A DNA stretch of 50,968 bases from SIG603 sp964369415 (GCA_964369415.1 CAYJFP010000015.1:1-50968), one strand, 5' to 3'; positions 40,514 through 49,562 are shown, counted from the stretch's first letter. Translations and numbers: made by a program. The notes: generated by a model from the sequence alone, not told the origin.

Positions 40514-41032
40514 ATGAAAGCAACAGGAATTGTGAGAAGAATAGATGACTTAGGAAGAATTGTAATACCAAAAGAGATACGAAAAACCTTTAAAATTCAC
40601 GAGGGCAGTCCGCTTGAAATCTTCACGGATTCAGACGGAAGCATAATTTTTAAAAAGTACTCACCAGTAGGAGAGATGGGGAATCTTGCGCAAATATATG
40701 CCGATACATTAAATAGTGTGCTTTCTTGTGCCTGTGTTATTAGTGATACGGACAAAATAATTGCAGTGTCGGGCGTGTCAAAAAAAGATTTTGCGGAAAA
40801 GGCGGTTTCTGATAAAATAAGAAATTTTATAACCCAAAGAAAAACGCAGTGCACCGAAGAATCCATGCTTATAACCGATTCGTCAGAGCGAAAGTCCGAT
40901 TATTGCTGCTTGATACTTTCATCGGGCGATGTTATGGGCACGATAATCTTAACGGGAACTTCAAAAAAAGACATAAATACACAATCGGTGGTAAAGGCCA
41001 CTGCGCTACTTCTTGGGAAACAGGCGGAATAA
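40514..41032 (+). CDS. spoVT: Stage V sporulation protein T
   Basis: A 172-aa regulator with an N-terminal AbrB/MazE swapped-hairpin DNA-binding domain (KATGIVRRIDDLGRIVIPKEIR) and a C-terminal GAF-like domain (about 60-170), the layout and length of SpoVT. In Bacillus subtilis it tunes sigma-G-dependent forespore genes. ATG 40514 lies 9 nt after AAAGGAG; another ATG 6 nt earlier is too close. No clear sigma-G promoter was seen upstream. Together with sigK it supports an endospore-forming host. Confidence 0.9.
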   Translation: MKATGIVRRIDDLGRIVIPKEIRKTFKIHEGSPLEIFTDSDGSIIFKKYSPVGEMGNLAQIYADTLNSVLSCACVISDTDKIIAVSGVSKKDFAEKAVSDKIRNFITQRKTQCTEESMLITDSSERKSDYCCLILSSGDVMGTIILTGTSKKDINTQSVVKATALLLGKQAE

Positions 41033-41049
41033 AAATTTTGGCAAAATGC

Positions 41050-41078
41050 TTGCAAAAAGCCGTTAGTTGTGATATTAT
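41050..41078 (+). promoter_or_regulatory. Promoter of the rimP-nusA-infB operon
   Basis: TTGCAA (41050-41055), exactly 17 bp, TATTAT (41073-41078). Transcription would begin about 41085. Confidence 0.72.
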
Positions 41079-41109
41079 TGACTTAGTAAAAATATTGTTG
41101 ATTGTAAAG

Positions 41110-41137
41110 GAGTGGGGTGACCCGCTCTTTTCTTTGA
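41110..41137 (+). terminator. Leader attenuator hairpin before rimP
   Basis: GAGTGGG-GTGA-CCCGCTC (41110-41127) followed by TTTTCTTT, a terminator-like hairpin in the leader of the operon. In other bacteria NusA represses its own operon, and this hairpin is a candidate site for that. Confidence 0.65.
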
Positions 41138-41161
41138 TTTAAAGTGAAAGGATACATGTAC

Positions 41162-41644
41162 ATGGCAAAAGGCAAATCTAAGCAAAATACCGCAGAATAT
41201 GTAAGAGAATTGGCTATTCCCGTATGTGAGGAGCACGGTCTTATCCTATGGGATGTGGTGTATGTAAAAGAGGGTGCAGAGTGGTACTTAAGAGTACTTA
41301 TCGACAAAGAGGGCGGAATTAATATTGATGACTGCGTAGACGTTACAAAAGCGCTAAATCCCATGCTCGATAAAGAAGACCCTGTTACAGGCGAGTATAT
41401 TTTTGAAGTATCTTCATGTGGAATGGACAGAAAGCTTGTAAAAAGAGAACATTTTGAAGCGTATCTTGAAAAACCGATAAGGGTTAAGCTGATTAGACCC
41501 ACTGAAGACGGAAAAAAAGAGTTTGAAGGAATACTGACACATATAAATGATAAGGAAGACTTTACGATTCAGGAAGATGAAGAATCTGAAATAGTCTTCA
41601 CACAAAAAGAGTGTGCCAGCGTAAATGCTATAGACGAAGTTTGA
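41162..41644 (+). CDS. rimP: Ribosome maturation factor RimP
   Basis: A 160-aa two-domain protein for 30S subunit maturation. It has EEHGLILWDVVYVKEGAEWYLRVLIDKEGG and the DCVDVTKALNPMLD segment typical of RimP, plus a C-terminal SH3-like domain. ATG 41162 is chosen because AAAGGA lies 9 nt before it. It is the first gene of the conserved nusA-infB operon. Confidence 0.93.
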   Translation: MAKGKSKQNTAEYVRELAIPVCEEHGLILWDVVYVKEGAEWYLRVLIDKEGGINIDDCVDVTKALNPMLDKEDPVTGEYIFEVSSCGMDRKLVKREHFEAYLEKPIRVKLIRPTEDGKKEFEGILTHINDKEDFTIQEDEESEIVFTQKECASVNAIDEV

Positions 41645-41665
41645 TTAAAGAAAGGTTAGAGAATA

Positions 41666-42715
41666 ATGAATAAAGAATTTTTTGAAGCCCTTAATTTACT
41701 TGAAAAAGAAAAGGGAATACCAAAAGAGTTTATGCTCGATAGAATTACAAAGGCTATCGTGACAGCGTGTAAAAATAACTACGGAAACGAAGAAGCGGAC
41801 ATAGAGCTCAATCCTGATAAAAATAAGTTTGAAGTATATCTTAAAAAAGAAGTTGTCGAAGAGGTTTTTGATCCAGACAGAGAGATATACATTGAAAACG
41901 CAAGAGAAATAGACAAAAAAGCCGAGCTTGGCGGATTTGTAAGAATTAAGCTTGACACAAAGCAGTTCGGAAGGGTTGCGGCGCAAACGGCTAGAAATAT
42001 CATAAGACAGGGTATTAGAGACAGCGAAAGAGGTCAGATGATGACTGAGTTTAAGAGCAAGCATCAAGAGCTTGTAAGCGGTCTTGTAGAAAGAATCGAC
42101 CCAAGAAACGGCGCTATTTCACTTAGAATCGGAAAGGCAGAAGCCGTGCTTCCAAAAAATGAGCAAGTCGGAACCGAAAATGTCAAAGAGGGCGATTATG
42201 TAAAAGTATATGTGGTCGACGTAAAAGAGACTGAAAAAGGCCCTAAAGCGATAATTTCAAGGACTCATCCTGATTTGGTAAAAAGACTGTTTGAAAAAGA
42301 AGTTCCAGAAATTTTCGAGGGTATAGTCGAGATTAAAGCGGTTTCAAGAGAAGCTGGCTCAAGGACAAAACTTGCGGTTTTAAGCCATAACGAAGACGTA
42401 GACGCAGTAGGTGCTTGTATAGGAACTAGAGGCGCAAGAGTTGCTATTATAGTAGATGAACTAGGCGGAGAAAAAATTGATATAGTAGAATATAACGAAG
42501 ACCCGACAAAATTTGTTACAGCGGCTTTATCACCTGCTAATGTAATTTCGGTTGAGGTTACAGATTTAGAAAATCACGCTTGCCGTGCAACTGTTCCAGA
42601 TGGACAGCTGTCACTTGCGATAGGAAACAAAGGACAAAACGCAAGACTAGCGGCTAAACTTACAGGCTGGAAGATAGACATCAGACCTGAAAGCGGATTT
42701 TTCGGAGAAGAATAA
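41666..42715 (+). CDS. nusA: Transcription termination/antitermination factor NusA
   Basis: A 349-aa NusA of the short Gram-positive form: N-terminal RNA-polymerase-binding domain (1-120), S1 domain (about 130-200), and KH1-KH2 (about 200-345) with the GACIGTRGARV and AIGNKGQNARLA loops. It lacks the C-terminal acidic repeats found in Proteobacteria, as is normal here. It affects pausing and termination and probably regulates its own operon. Confidence 0.95.
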   Translation: MNKEFFEALNLLEKEKGIPKEFMLDRITKAIVTACKNNYGNEEADIELNPDKNKFEVYLKKEVVEEVFDPDREIYIENAREIDKKAELGGFVRIKLDTKQFGRVAAQTARNIIRQGIRDSERGQMMTEFKSKHQELVSGLVERIDPRNGAISLRIGKAEAVLPKNEQVGTENVKEGDYVKVYVVDVKETEKGPKAIISRTHPDLVKRLFEKEVPEIFEGIVEIKAVSREAGSRTKLAVLSHNEDVDAVGACIGTRGARVAIIVDELGGEKIDIVEYNEDPTKFVTAALSPANVISVEVTDLENHACRATVPDGQLSLAIGNKGQNARLAAKLTGWKIDIRPESGFFGEE

Positions 42716-42730
42716 GAGGGGGCGTTTTTT

Positions 42731-43018
42731 GTGAAAAAAGTTCCACTTAGAATGTGCACCGGTTGTAGAGAGATGAAGTCTAAAAAAGAGTTAGTAAGAA
42801 TAGTAAAGTCTCCTATAAAATCAGAAGACGAAACCGAAGAAACCAAATACGAGATAAGCGTTGATTTAACAGGAAAAAAGGCAGGCAGAGGCGCTTATAT
42901 TTGTAAAAATCCCGAATGCCTTATTAAAGCTAAGAAACAAAGAAGCTTAGAGAGGGTATTTTCGTGTAAGATAGATGAAGAAATATTTGACAAGTTAAAG
43001 GAGGAAATTAGTGGATAA
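42731..43018 (+). CDS. ylxR: YlxR (RnpM-type) nucleic-acid-binding protein
   Basis: A 95-aa protein with the family signature RMCTGCREMKSKKEL near the N-terminus and GRGAYICKNPECL later. In Bacillus subtilis YlxR (RnpM) binds RNase P RNA and modulates it. GTG start after GAGGGGG. Always found between nusA and infB in Bacillota; the next gene overlaps by 8 nt. Confidence 0.92.
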   Translation: MKKVPLRMCTGCREMKSKKELVRIVKSPIKSEDETEETKYEISVDLTGKKAGRGAYICKNPECLIKAKKQRSLERVFSCKIDEEIFDKLKEEISG

Positions 43019-43325
43019 ATTTTTATCAATACTGGGCTTTTCAAGGAAAGCTGGAAAACTTATTCACGGTTATGACGCCGTCGTAAATAGTCTAAAGGCT
43101 AAAACGGCAAAACTTGTTATCGTAGCATCGGATATTTCGGAAAAATCCGAAAAAAATGCTAGGTTTGAGTCGGAGAAACACAAGGCAGAAATAATTAAAG
43201 TAAATTATACAATGGAAGAAATAGGACTTGCGGTAGGTAAAAAAGCAGTAGTTTTTGCCGTGACCGATTTAAACTTTGCAGATGGTCTTAAAAACACACA
43301 GATAAACCCCTTTGAGAAAGGATGA
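43011..43325 (+). CDS. ylxQ: YlxQ, L7Ae-family RNA-binding protein
   Basis: A 104-aa L7Ae/L30e-like protein (LGFSRKAGKLIHGYDAV at the start), expected to bind kink-turn RNA. GTG start after AAGGAGG (42998-43004). The usual partner of ylxR upstream of infB. Confidence 0.9.
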   Translation: MDKFLSILGFSRKAGKLIHGYDAVVNSLKAKTAKLVIVASDISEKSEKNARFESEKHKAEIIKVNYTMEEIGLAVGKKAVVFAVTDLNFADGLKNTQINPFEKG

Positions 43326-43333
43326 TATAATTA

Positions 43334-45793
43334 ATGATAAAATACAGAGTACACGAAGTCGCAAAGGACTTAAATGTTCAAAATAAAGACGTTTTGGATA
43401 TACTTTCTAAATATGTGGACACACCTAAAAAGCATATGACAGCACTTGAGGAAAACGAGCTTGACATTGTTTTTGATAGCTTTACACAGGAGAACAGCGT
43501 AGAGAATTTTAACGAATATTTTGCCGCTATAAATAAAAAAGAAGAGGTAAAAGTAGAAGTTAAAGAGGAGAAGAAAAAGACCATAAAAACTCCTAAAGAG
43601 AAAAAAGAGACAGCTCCTAAAGCAAAAATTGAACCTAAAAAGACTGAAGAAAAACCTAAAGAAATCAAAAAACAAGAGCCTGTTAAGCAAGCTCCTGTAG
43701 CGCCTGTTGCTCCTAAACATGTGGCTAAACCAAAGGCAGAGCACAAGGCAGCTCCTAAAAAGAGAGATGAGGGAACAAACGTGGTCTTACCTATAGGCGG
43801 CGGTGAAAAAGTTACTTCTGAAGATGCGAAGAAAACAAGAGTTATCGACACAAGAACTTCAAATGTCAATATCGATAGATATAACGAAAAATACGACAAA
43901 CTAGCCTACGATAAGGTAAAGAACGAGACAACTGCTACCAAACAAAAAATTAATCAAAGAAGACAGCAAAGAAATAAGCGTCAAGGCAAGAGAGAAACAG
44001 AGCAAGAAAGACTACAAAGAATTGCAAGTGAGAGAAAAGCAAAAGCTATCACAATTACAATTCCTGAAGAAATCACTGTTGGTGAGTTTGCATTAAGACT
44101 TAAGGCGACTTCTGCCGAAGTTATCAAAAAGCTTATGATGATGGGCACAATGGCTACATTAAACGACTTTATCGACTTTGATACAGCGGCTTTAATTGCC
44201 GATGAATTCCATGCAAAGGTTGAAAAAGAAGTAGTTGTTACAATAGAAGATAAAATTATAGACGATAGTGAAGACGAGGACGAAAACCTAATGGAACGCT
44301 CTCCAGTTGTCGTTGTAATGGGGCACGTTGACCACGGTAAAACTTCACTTCTAGATGCAATTAGAAACAGTGATGTAACTGCGGGTGAAGCCGGCGGAAT
44401 TACTCAGCATATCGGTGCATACAGAGTTAAAGTTGACGAGAGAGAAATTACTTTCCTTGATACACCAGGCCATGCGGCGTTTACAACCATGAGGGCAAGG
44501 GGCGCACAAGTTACAGATATAGCTATTTTGGTAGTTGCGGCGGATGATGGAATTATGCCACAAACTATCGAGGCTATTAACCATGCCAAAGCGGCGGGTG
44601 TTTCTGTTATCGTTGCGATTAACAAAATGGATAAGCCAGATGCAAATCCAGATACAGTAAAACAACAGCTTACAGAGCATGAATTAGTTCCAGAAGAATG
44701 GGGCGGCGACGTTCCTTGTATACCTCTTTCAGCCAAGACAAAAATGGGTATCAGCGACCTTATGGAAATGATACTTCTAACCTCAGAAATGAAAGAGCTT
44801 AAGGCGAATCCAGATAGAAGCGCTAAAGGTACGGTTATCGAGGCAAGACTTGATAAGGGTAGAGGCCCGATTGCGACTATTCTTGTTCAAAACGGAACAC
44901 TAAGAGTCGGCGACATAGTTGTTGCGGGAACTACAGTTGGTAGAGTTAGAGCGATGACTAACGACAAGGGCGAAAGAGTAGAGAGCGCAGGCCCATCTGT
45001 TCCAGTCGAAATTACAGGTTTAGGCGATGTGCCTACAGGCGGCGATATCTTCAACGCAGTTTCTGATGAAAAACTTGCAAGAGAACTTGTCGAAGAGAGA
45101 ATTTCAAAAGAAAAAGAAGATTTATTCAATGCACAAACAAAGGTCACACTCGACAATCTATTCGACCAAATGAAAGACGGCGAAATGAAGGAGCTTAAAG
45201 TTATCGTTAAAGCCGACGTTCAAGGTTCGGTTGAAGCTGTTCGTCAATCTCTTCAAAAGCTTACTAATGAAGAAGTTCGTGTGAACGTAATTCACGGTGG
45301 CGTTGGTGCGGTAAGCGAAAGCGACGTAATGCTTGCAAATGCGTCAAACGCAATTATCGTAGGATTTAACGTAAGACCAGACGCAGTTGCCGAGGACAGC
45401 GCAAAACGTGACGGCGTAGACATGAGACTATATAGAATCATCTACGACTGCATAGAGGAAATCGAATCTGCTATGAAAGGCATGCTCGCTCCAAAATTCA
45501 GAGAAGTTATGCTCGGAAAATCAGAGTGCCGTGAAGTATATAAAATTACAAATGTCGGCATGGTTTTGGGCTCATATGTTCTAAGCGGCAAGGTTCAAAG
45601 AAATGCACTTGCAAGAATAGTTAGAGATGGAATTATCGTTGCCGACGATAAAATTCAGTCATTAAGAAGATTTAAAGACGATGTTAAAGAGGTTGCAGAA
45701 GGCTATGAATGCGGTATCACACTAGAAAAATTCAGCGATATCAAACAAGGCGACATACTAGAAGCATATCTCATGGAAGAATACAGAGACTAA
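43334..45793 (+). CDS. infB: Translation initiation factor IF-2
   Basis: An 819-aa initiation GTPase that brings fMet-tRNA to the 30S subunit. A small N-terminal domain is followed by a Lys/Glu/Pro-rich linker (about 70-235) of low complexity. Next comes the second N-domain (ITIPEEITVGEFALRLK) and the G domain from about 315 with GHVDHGKTSLLD, DTPGHAAF and NKMDKPD, then domains II-IV. Internal starts could give shorter forms, as known in other bacteria. Confidence 0.97.
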   Translation: MIKYRVHEVAKDLNVQNKDVLDILSKYVDTPKKHMTALEENELDIVFDSFTQENSVENFNEYFAAINKKEEVKVEVKEEKKKTIKTPKEKKETAPKAKIEPKKTEEKPKEIKKQEPVKQAPVAPVAPKHVAKPKAEHKAAPKKRDEGTNVVLPIGGGEKVTSEDAKKTRVIDTRTSNVNIDRYNEKYDKLAYDKVKNETTATKQKINQRRQQRNKRQGKRETEQERLQRIASERKAKAITITIPEEITVGEFALRLKATSAEVIKKLMMMGTMATLNDFIDFDTAALIADEFHAKVEKEVVVTIEDKIIDDSEDEDENLMERSPVVVVMGHVDHGKTSLLDAIRNSDVTAGEAGGITQHIGAYRVKVDEREITFLDTPGHAAFTTMRARGAQVTDIAILVVAADDGIMPQTIEAINHAKAAGVSVIVAINKMDKPDANPDTVKQQLTEHELVPEEWGGDVPCIPLSAKTKMGISDLMEMILLTSEMKELKANPDRSAKGTVIEARLDKGRGPIATILVQNGTLRVGDIVVAGTTVGRVRAMTNDKGERVESAGPSVPVEITGLGDVPTGGDIFNAVSDEKLARELVEERISKEKEDLFNAQTKVTLDNLFDQMKDGEMKELKVIVKADVQGSVEAVRQSLQKLTNEEVRVNVIHGGVGAVSESDVMLANASNAIIVGFNVRPDAVAEDSAKRDGVDMRLYRIIYDCIEEIESAMKGMLAPKFREVMLGKSECREVYKITNVGMVLGSYVLSGKVQRNALARIVRDGIIVADDKIQSLRRFKDDVKEVAEGYECGITLEKFSDIKQGDILEAYLMEEYRD

Positions 45794-45804
45794 AGTATAT
45801 TTAG

Positions 45805-45838
45805 TGCTTAATAAGCTTAAACTAAGCTAAATTAAGCA
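45805..45838. repeat. Hairpin between infB and rbfA
   Basis: TGCTTAAT (45805-45812) pairs with ATTAAGCA (45831-45838), and inner AGCTT/AAGCT bases extend it. No T-run follows, so it is more likely an RNA-processing or stability hairpin than a terminator. Confidence 0.5.
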
Positions 45839-45853
45839 TGTGGAGGACAAAAA

Positions 45854-46201
45854 ATGGCAAGTCATAGAATGGACAGAGTCACCGAAGATATAAGAAGAGA
45901 GATTATGGCGATAATCAGGGAGCTTAAAGACCCGAGAGTGACCGAGTGTTTTGTTTCAGTCGTAAGGACAGAAGTCACAAACGACCTTTCGTACTGTACT
46001 GTTTATATCAGCACTATGGAAGGCATGGACAAAACAAAGGAAATAGCTAAATGCCTAAAGTCCGCAGCGGGTTTTGTAAGACACGAACTAGGCTCAAGAC
46101 TTAAATTAAGGCACACACCTCAAATTATATTTAAGGCAAGTGACTCTATCGAATATAGTGCGGGCATTTCAAAAATGCTTGATGACATTAATAAAAGGTG
46201 A
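45854..46201 (+). CDS. rbfA: 30S ribosome-binding factor RbfA
   Basis: A 115-aa KH-fold protein needed for 16S rRNA maturation, with RMDRVTEDIRREIMAIIRELKDPRV at the N-terminus and LRHTPQIIFKASDSIEY near the end. GGAGG precedes the ATG. Confidence 0.94.
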   Translation: MASHRMDRVTEDIRREIMAIIRELKDPRVTECFVSVVRTEVTNDLSYCTVYISTMEGMDKTKEIAKCLKSAAGFVRHELGSRLKLRHTPQIIFKASDSIEYSAGISKMLDDINKR

Positions 46202-46205
46202 AAAA

Positions 46206-47156
46206 ATGAACACTATTAAAGAAATTGCAAATGCCATAAAAGGTTTTGATGACATACTCGTGCTTTCGCATATATCACCAGATGGCGATACATTAGGAAG
46301 TGCCACCGCTCTAATCAGAGCACTCAGAAGCATGGGAAAAAGAGCAGATTTTTCCTGTGCTGATGAGGTTGGAGGTATATTTTCATATCTTTTTGAGGAT
46401 TTAGAAAATATTGGATTCACACCTAAACATGTCATCAGTGTAGACGTGGCAGAACTCAGCCTTTTAGGCGAAAATAAGGACAAATACAGCCTTGATATAT
46501 GCATAGACCACCATAGGACAAATAAAATGGTGGCAAAAATGTCTCATGTAGATGAAACTGCGGCGACGAATACCTTGATTGTCTTTGATTTAATCAAGGA
46601 ATTAGGCTGTGAAATAACACCGAAAATAGCAGACAGCATCTACACAGGACTTACGACAGACACGGGGTGCTTTAGGTTTTCAAACACCGATTCAAGGGCG
46701 TATAATGCGGCGGCAGAACTATATAAACTTGGCGCAAATTGTGCCTATATAAACAGGTTGATGTTCGATACAAAAACAAGAGCTGGAATTCTCATTCAAA
46801 AGCATGTTTTGTCGAATATGCAGTTTATTAAGGACGATAAAATTGTCCTGACCGCAATAAGCGTCAAGGTGCTTGAAGAGACAAAGGCGGTCGAAAGCGA
46901 CTTAGACTGTATTCCGTCACTTACAAGAGGGATAGAGGGCGTTCACATAAGCATAACCATGAAGGAAAAAGACGACGGCAAGTGGAAGGCTTCTGTAAGG
47001 GCGATAGCTCCGGTGGATGCCTCTAAAATCTGTGCCACTTTAGGCGGCGGAGGCCACATGGGTGCGGCGGGCTGTATGCTTAGTGATAATTTTGAAGAGT
47101 CTAAGGATATGATTATAAATGCCTGTGTTAAAGGCTTGGAAGACGCAGGAGTTTAA
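46206..47156 (+). CDS. nrnA: DHH-family phosphoesterase, NrnA type (oligoribonuclease / pAp phosphatase)
   Basis: A 316-aa DHH-DHHA1 protein that degrades short RNAs (nanoRNAs) and pAp. Metal motifs SHISPDGD (Asp26, Asp28), SVDVAE, IDHHRTN and the C-terminal GGGGHMGAAG are all present. ATG 46206 after AAAGGTG; the open frame runs back into rbfA without a site. Its position between rbfA and truB is usual in Clostridia. Confidence 0.9.
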   Translation: MNTIKEIANAIKGFDDILVLSHISPDGDTLGSATALIRALRSMGKRADFSCADEVGGIFSYLFEDLENIGFTPKHVISVDVAELSLLGENKDKYSLDICIDHHRTNKMVAKMSHVDETAATNTLIVFDLIKELGCEITPKIADSIYTGLTTDTGCFRFSNTDSRAYNAAAELYKLGANCAYINRLMFDTKTRAGILIQKHVLSNMQFIKDDKIVLTAISVKVLEETKAVESDLDCIPSLTRGIEGVHISITMKEKDDGKWKASVRAIAPVDASKICATLGGGGHMGAAGCMLSDNFEESKDMIINACVKGLEDAGV

Positions 47157-47215
47157 CTTATAGAAAGGCATGTTTATGTTTAACTTAGAAACAAAAACAT
47201 GACAGGAAAATATTT

Positions 47216-48112
47216 GTGACGGGTTTTATCGTGATAAATAAGCCCACAGAGTTTACCTCTTTTGACGTAGCGGCGGTGGTAAGAGGAATAACAGGGCAAA
47301 AAAAAATAGGACATACAGGGACGCTTGATCCAATGGCAACAGGCGTTCTTCCTTTGCTTTTAGGAAGAGCCACCAAGGCATCGGACTTGATTCCCGATTC
47401 GGACAAAGCATATGTGGCGGGTTTTAAGTTTGGAGTAAAGACAAACACCGGAGACATTTGGGGAGAGGTTAAGGAAACCTCGGACAAAGCGGTTTTAGAG
47501 AGTGATTTACTAGAGGTTATAGAAGAATTTAAGGGCGAAATAATGCAAATTCCGCCAATGTATTCGGCTGTTTCTATAGGCGGTCAAAGACTCTATAAGC
47601 TTGCAAGACAAGGCATAGAAATCGAAAGAGAAGCCAAGAAAATTTACATAAGTGAGCTTAAACTGAACCGATTTAGTCAAAACGAGGGTGAAATTTATAT
47701 AAAATGCTCTAAAGGCACATACATAAGAACACTAATAGAAGACATCGCCCAGAAACTCGGAACTGTCGGCACGATGAATTCTTTGGTAAGGGTAGAAGCC
47801 TGTGGTTTAAAGCTTGAAGAAGCGATGACTTTAGACGATTTAAGAGCGCTAAAGGCTAAAAATGAGCTTCAATCGGCAGTGAAACCTGTCGAAATTCTTT
47901 TTGAACAGCTTAAAAGCATAAATGTATCGGAAAAACAGCAAAAAAGATTTTTAAACGGCGGAGAGCTAAGCTACTTAAGGCTTAATTTAAACGAAAAATT
48001 TGCAGAAGGCGAAAGACTAAGAGTCTATGGGGACAAGTTTTTAGGCCTTGCAGAGTTTAAAAATAACAGCGTAAAATGCGTAAAATCTTTTATAGAATTA
48101 CCGGTAGGGTGA
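47216..48112 (+). CDS. truB: tRNA pseudouridine synthase B
   Basis: A 298-aa TruB making pseudouridine 55 in tRNA. Catalytic Asp38 is in GHTGTLDPMATG; the second motif QIPPMYSAV and the KGTYIRTLIEDI segment are present, followed by a C-terminal PUA-like part. GTG start; the ribosome binding site (AGGA) is weak. A 59-nt gap separates it from nrnA. Confidence 0.94.
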   Translation: MTGFIVINKPTEFTSFDVAAVVRGITGQKKIGHTGTLDPMATGVLPLLLGRATKASDLIPDSDKAYVAGFKFGVKTNTGDIWGEVKETSDKAVLESDLLEVIEEFKGEIMQIPPMYSAVSIGGQRLYKLARQGIEIEREAKKIYISELKLNRFSQNEGEIYIKCSKGTYIRTLIEDIAQKLGTVGTMNSLVRVEACGLKLEEAMTLDDLRALKAKNELQSAVKPVEILFEQLKSINVSEKQQKRFLNGGELSYLRLNLNEKFAEGERLRVYGDKFLGLAEFKNNSVKCVKSFIELPVG

Positions 48113-48116
48113 TATT

Positions 48117-49013
48117 ATGACAGAAAAAAGATATACAGCACTTGCTATGGGTGCATTTGACGGCCTGCACTTAGGTCACATAAAAGTTATAGATGAGATG
48201 ATGCATGAAAAGGAGTTAGAGCCATGCGTTTTGACTTTTAAGGAAAATCCGTCAAAAATACTTAAAAAAGATTTTCTATATCTCGTTAATAAAAGCGAAA
48301 AAGATGAAATAATAAAAAATAAGGGAGTTAAGGAGATTTTTTATCTCGATTTTAACGAGGTGAAAAACTTAAGTCCCAAGGACTTTTTTGAACAGATAAT
48401 CATTAAAAAATGCGGCGCTAAAAGCCTGTATTGTGGAGAAAATTTCCGATTTGGAAAAAATGCAGAGGGCGATATAGATACGCTTAAAGGTCTTTGCAGT
48501 CAAAACGGAGTAAGGCTTAATATAGTCCCGCTTTTTAGCTTAGACGGCGAAACCATTAGCTCAACCAAGATAAGAAACTTACTTAAAGATGGTCAAGTAA
48601 AGCTTGCAAATAAGTATTTAGGCAGAAATTTCAGCTTTACCTTTAAGGTGGTAAGCGGAAACAAAATCGGGAGAACCCTTGGAACTCCGACAATAAATCA
48701 GCCAATACCAAAAGACTTTATCAAGCCAAAATTTGGAGTGTACGCCACTGCGGTTACCGTTGAAAATGAGAAACATTCTGGCGTTACAAACATAGGAATT
48801 AAGCCAACTGTCGGAAGTTACGACCCGCTTTTAGAAACATGGATACCTGATTTTTATAAAGACATGTACGGCATGAAAATCAAGGTGGAACTCTTAGAAT
48901 TTATCAGAGCCGAGAAGAAGTTTGACAGCATAGACGAGCTTAAAAACGAGATATATAAAAACGCCGACAAGGCAAAAGAAATATTTAAAATTTATAATAA
49001 AAATAACTTTTAA
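48117..49013 (+). CDS. ribF: Bifunctional riboflavin kinase/FAD synthetase
   Basis: A 298-aa enzyme making FMN and then FAD. The N-terminal nucleotidyltransferase part has MGAFDGLHLGH (9-19 region) and ISSTKIRNLL. The C-terminal kinase part carries GRTLGTPTIN (in place of the usual GRxxGxPTAN) and YGVYA-like FGVYATAV. It starts 4 nt after truB. Confidence 0.94.
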   Translation: MTEKRYTALAMGAFDGLHLGHIKVIDEMMHEKELEPCVLTFKENPSKILKKDFLYLVNKSEKDEIIKNKGVKEIFYLDFNEVKNLSPKDFFEQIIIKKCGAKSLYCGENFRFGKNAEGDIDTLKGLCSQNGVRLNIVPLFSLDGETISSTKIRNLLKDGQVKLANKYLGRNFSFTFKVVSGNKIGRTLGTPTINQPIPKDFIKPKFGVYATAVTVENEKHSGVTNIGIKPTVGSYDPLLETWIPDFYKDMYGMKIKVELLEFIRAEKKFDSIDELKNEIYKNADKAKEIFKIYNKNNF

Positions 49014-49020
49014 ATATCTA

Positions 49021-49049
49021 TTTACAAAACGATTTGTTTGTGCTAGAAT
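49021..49049 (+). promoter_or_regulatory. Promoter of rpsO
   Basis: TTTACA (49021-49026), exactly 17 bp, TAGAAT (49044-49049), about 8 nt after ribF. It allows rpsO to be made apart from the long operon. Confidence 0.78.
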
Positions 49050-49055
49050 AGTCTA

Positions 49056-49149
49056 GCGACCTTAGACACGGATACTGGAGGACACCACCTTTACCTGTGT
49101 TTTGGGCATAATAAAAAGGGATTAAATCCCGGAAAAAAAGGTGAAGAAT
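49056..49149 (+). promoter_or_regulatory. Candidate S15 autoregulatory leader RNA
   Basis: Leader of about 95 nt with paired segments ACACGG/CCTGTGT (49066-49100 region, one bulge), a GGAGGAC-ACC stretch, and a small GGGAT/ATCCC hairpin (49118-49130) just before AAAGGTG. Position and look fit the S15-binding leaders of Gram-positive rpsO mRNAs. The fold was not computed. Confidence 0.6.
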
Positions 49150-49413
49150 ATGTTAAAAACAGAAAAAAATGAAATCATTAAAAAACACGCACGTCACGAA
49201 GGCGACACAGGGTCTCCTGAAGTTCAAATTGCTATTCTTACAAAAAGAATCAACGATTTGACAGACCACCTACGCATAAATAAAAAAGACCACCACTCAA
49301 GACGCGGACTTTTGATGATGGTTGGTAAAAGAAGAGGTCTACTCAACTATCTTATTAAAATTGACATTGAAAGATATCGTGCTATAATTGCAGAACTAGG
49401 TATCCGTAAATAA
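49150..49413 (+). CDS. rpsO: 30S ribosomal protein S15
   Basis: An 87-aa S15 with the conserved GDTGSPEVQIAILTKRI, LTDHLRINKKDHHSRRGL and RRGLLNYL segments. ATG 49150 follows AAAGGTG and gives the family's normal length (88-89 aa). It ends at a strong terminator and closes the conserved block. Confidence 0.97.
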   Translation: MLKTEKNEIIKKHARHEGDTGSPEVQIAILTKRINDLTDHLRINKKDHHSRRGLLMMVGKRRGLLNYLIKIDIERYRAIIAELGIRK

Positions 49414-49424
49414 TTTGCTAAGAT

Positions 49425-49454
49425 ACAGTCCGATTTTATTCGGACTGTCTTTTT
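49425..49454 (+). terminator. Terminator of rpsO
   Basis: Stem ACAGTCCG/CGGACTGT (49425-49432 with 49441-49448), T-rich tail to 49454. Confidence 0.9.
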
Positions 49455-49462
49455 ATACAAAA

Positions 49463-49491
49463 TTTCAAAAAAATTTGATGTGTGGGATAAT
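49463..49491 (+). promoter_or_regulatory. Promoter of the MATE transporter gene
   Basis: TTTCAA (49463-49468), 17 bp, GATAAT (49486-49491). The leader then holds a hairpin GTGCAAA/TTTGCAC (about 49519-49538). Confidence 0.5.
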
Positions 49492-49562
49492 ATTTCAAGA
49501 AAAAGAAAGGTTATTTACTGTGCAAAATGGGGTTTGCACCTTGTAAAATAAATGGTAGAACT

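Noticed and set aside
43370..43899. Long minus-strand frames opposite infB
   Set aside because: They reflect the Lys/Glu/Pro-rich codons of the IF-2 linker and have no ribosome binding site or family features.
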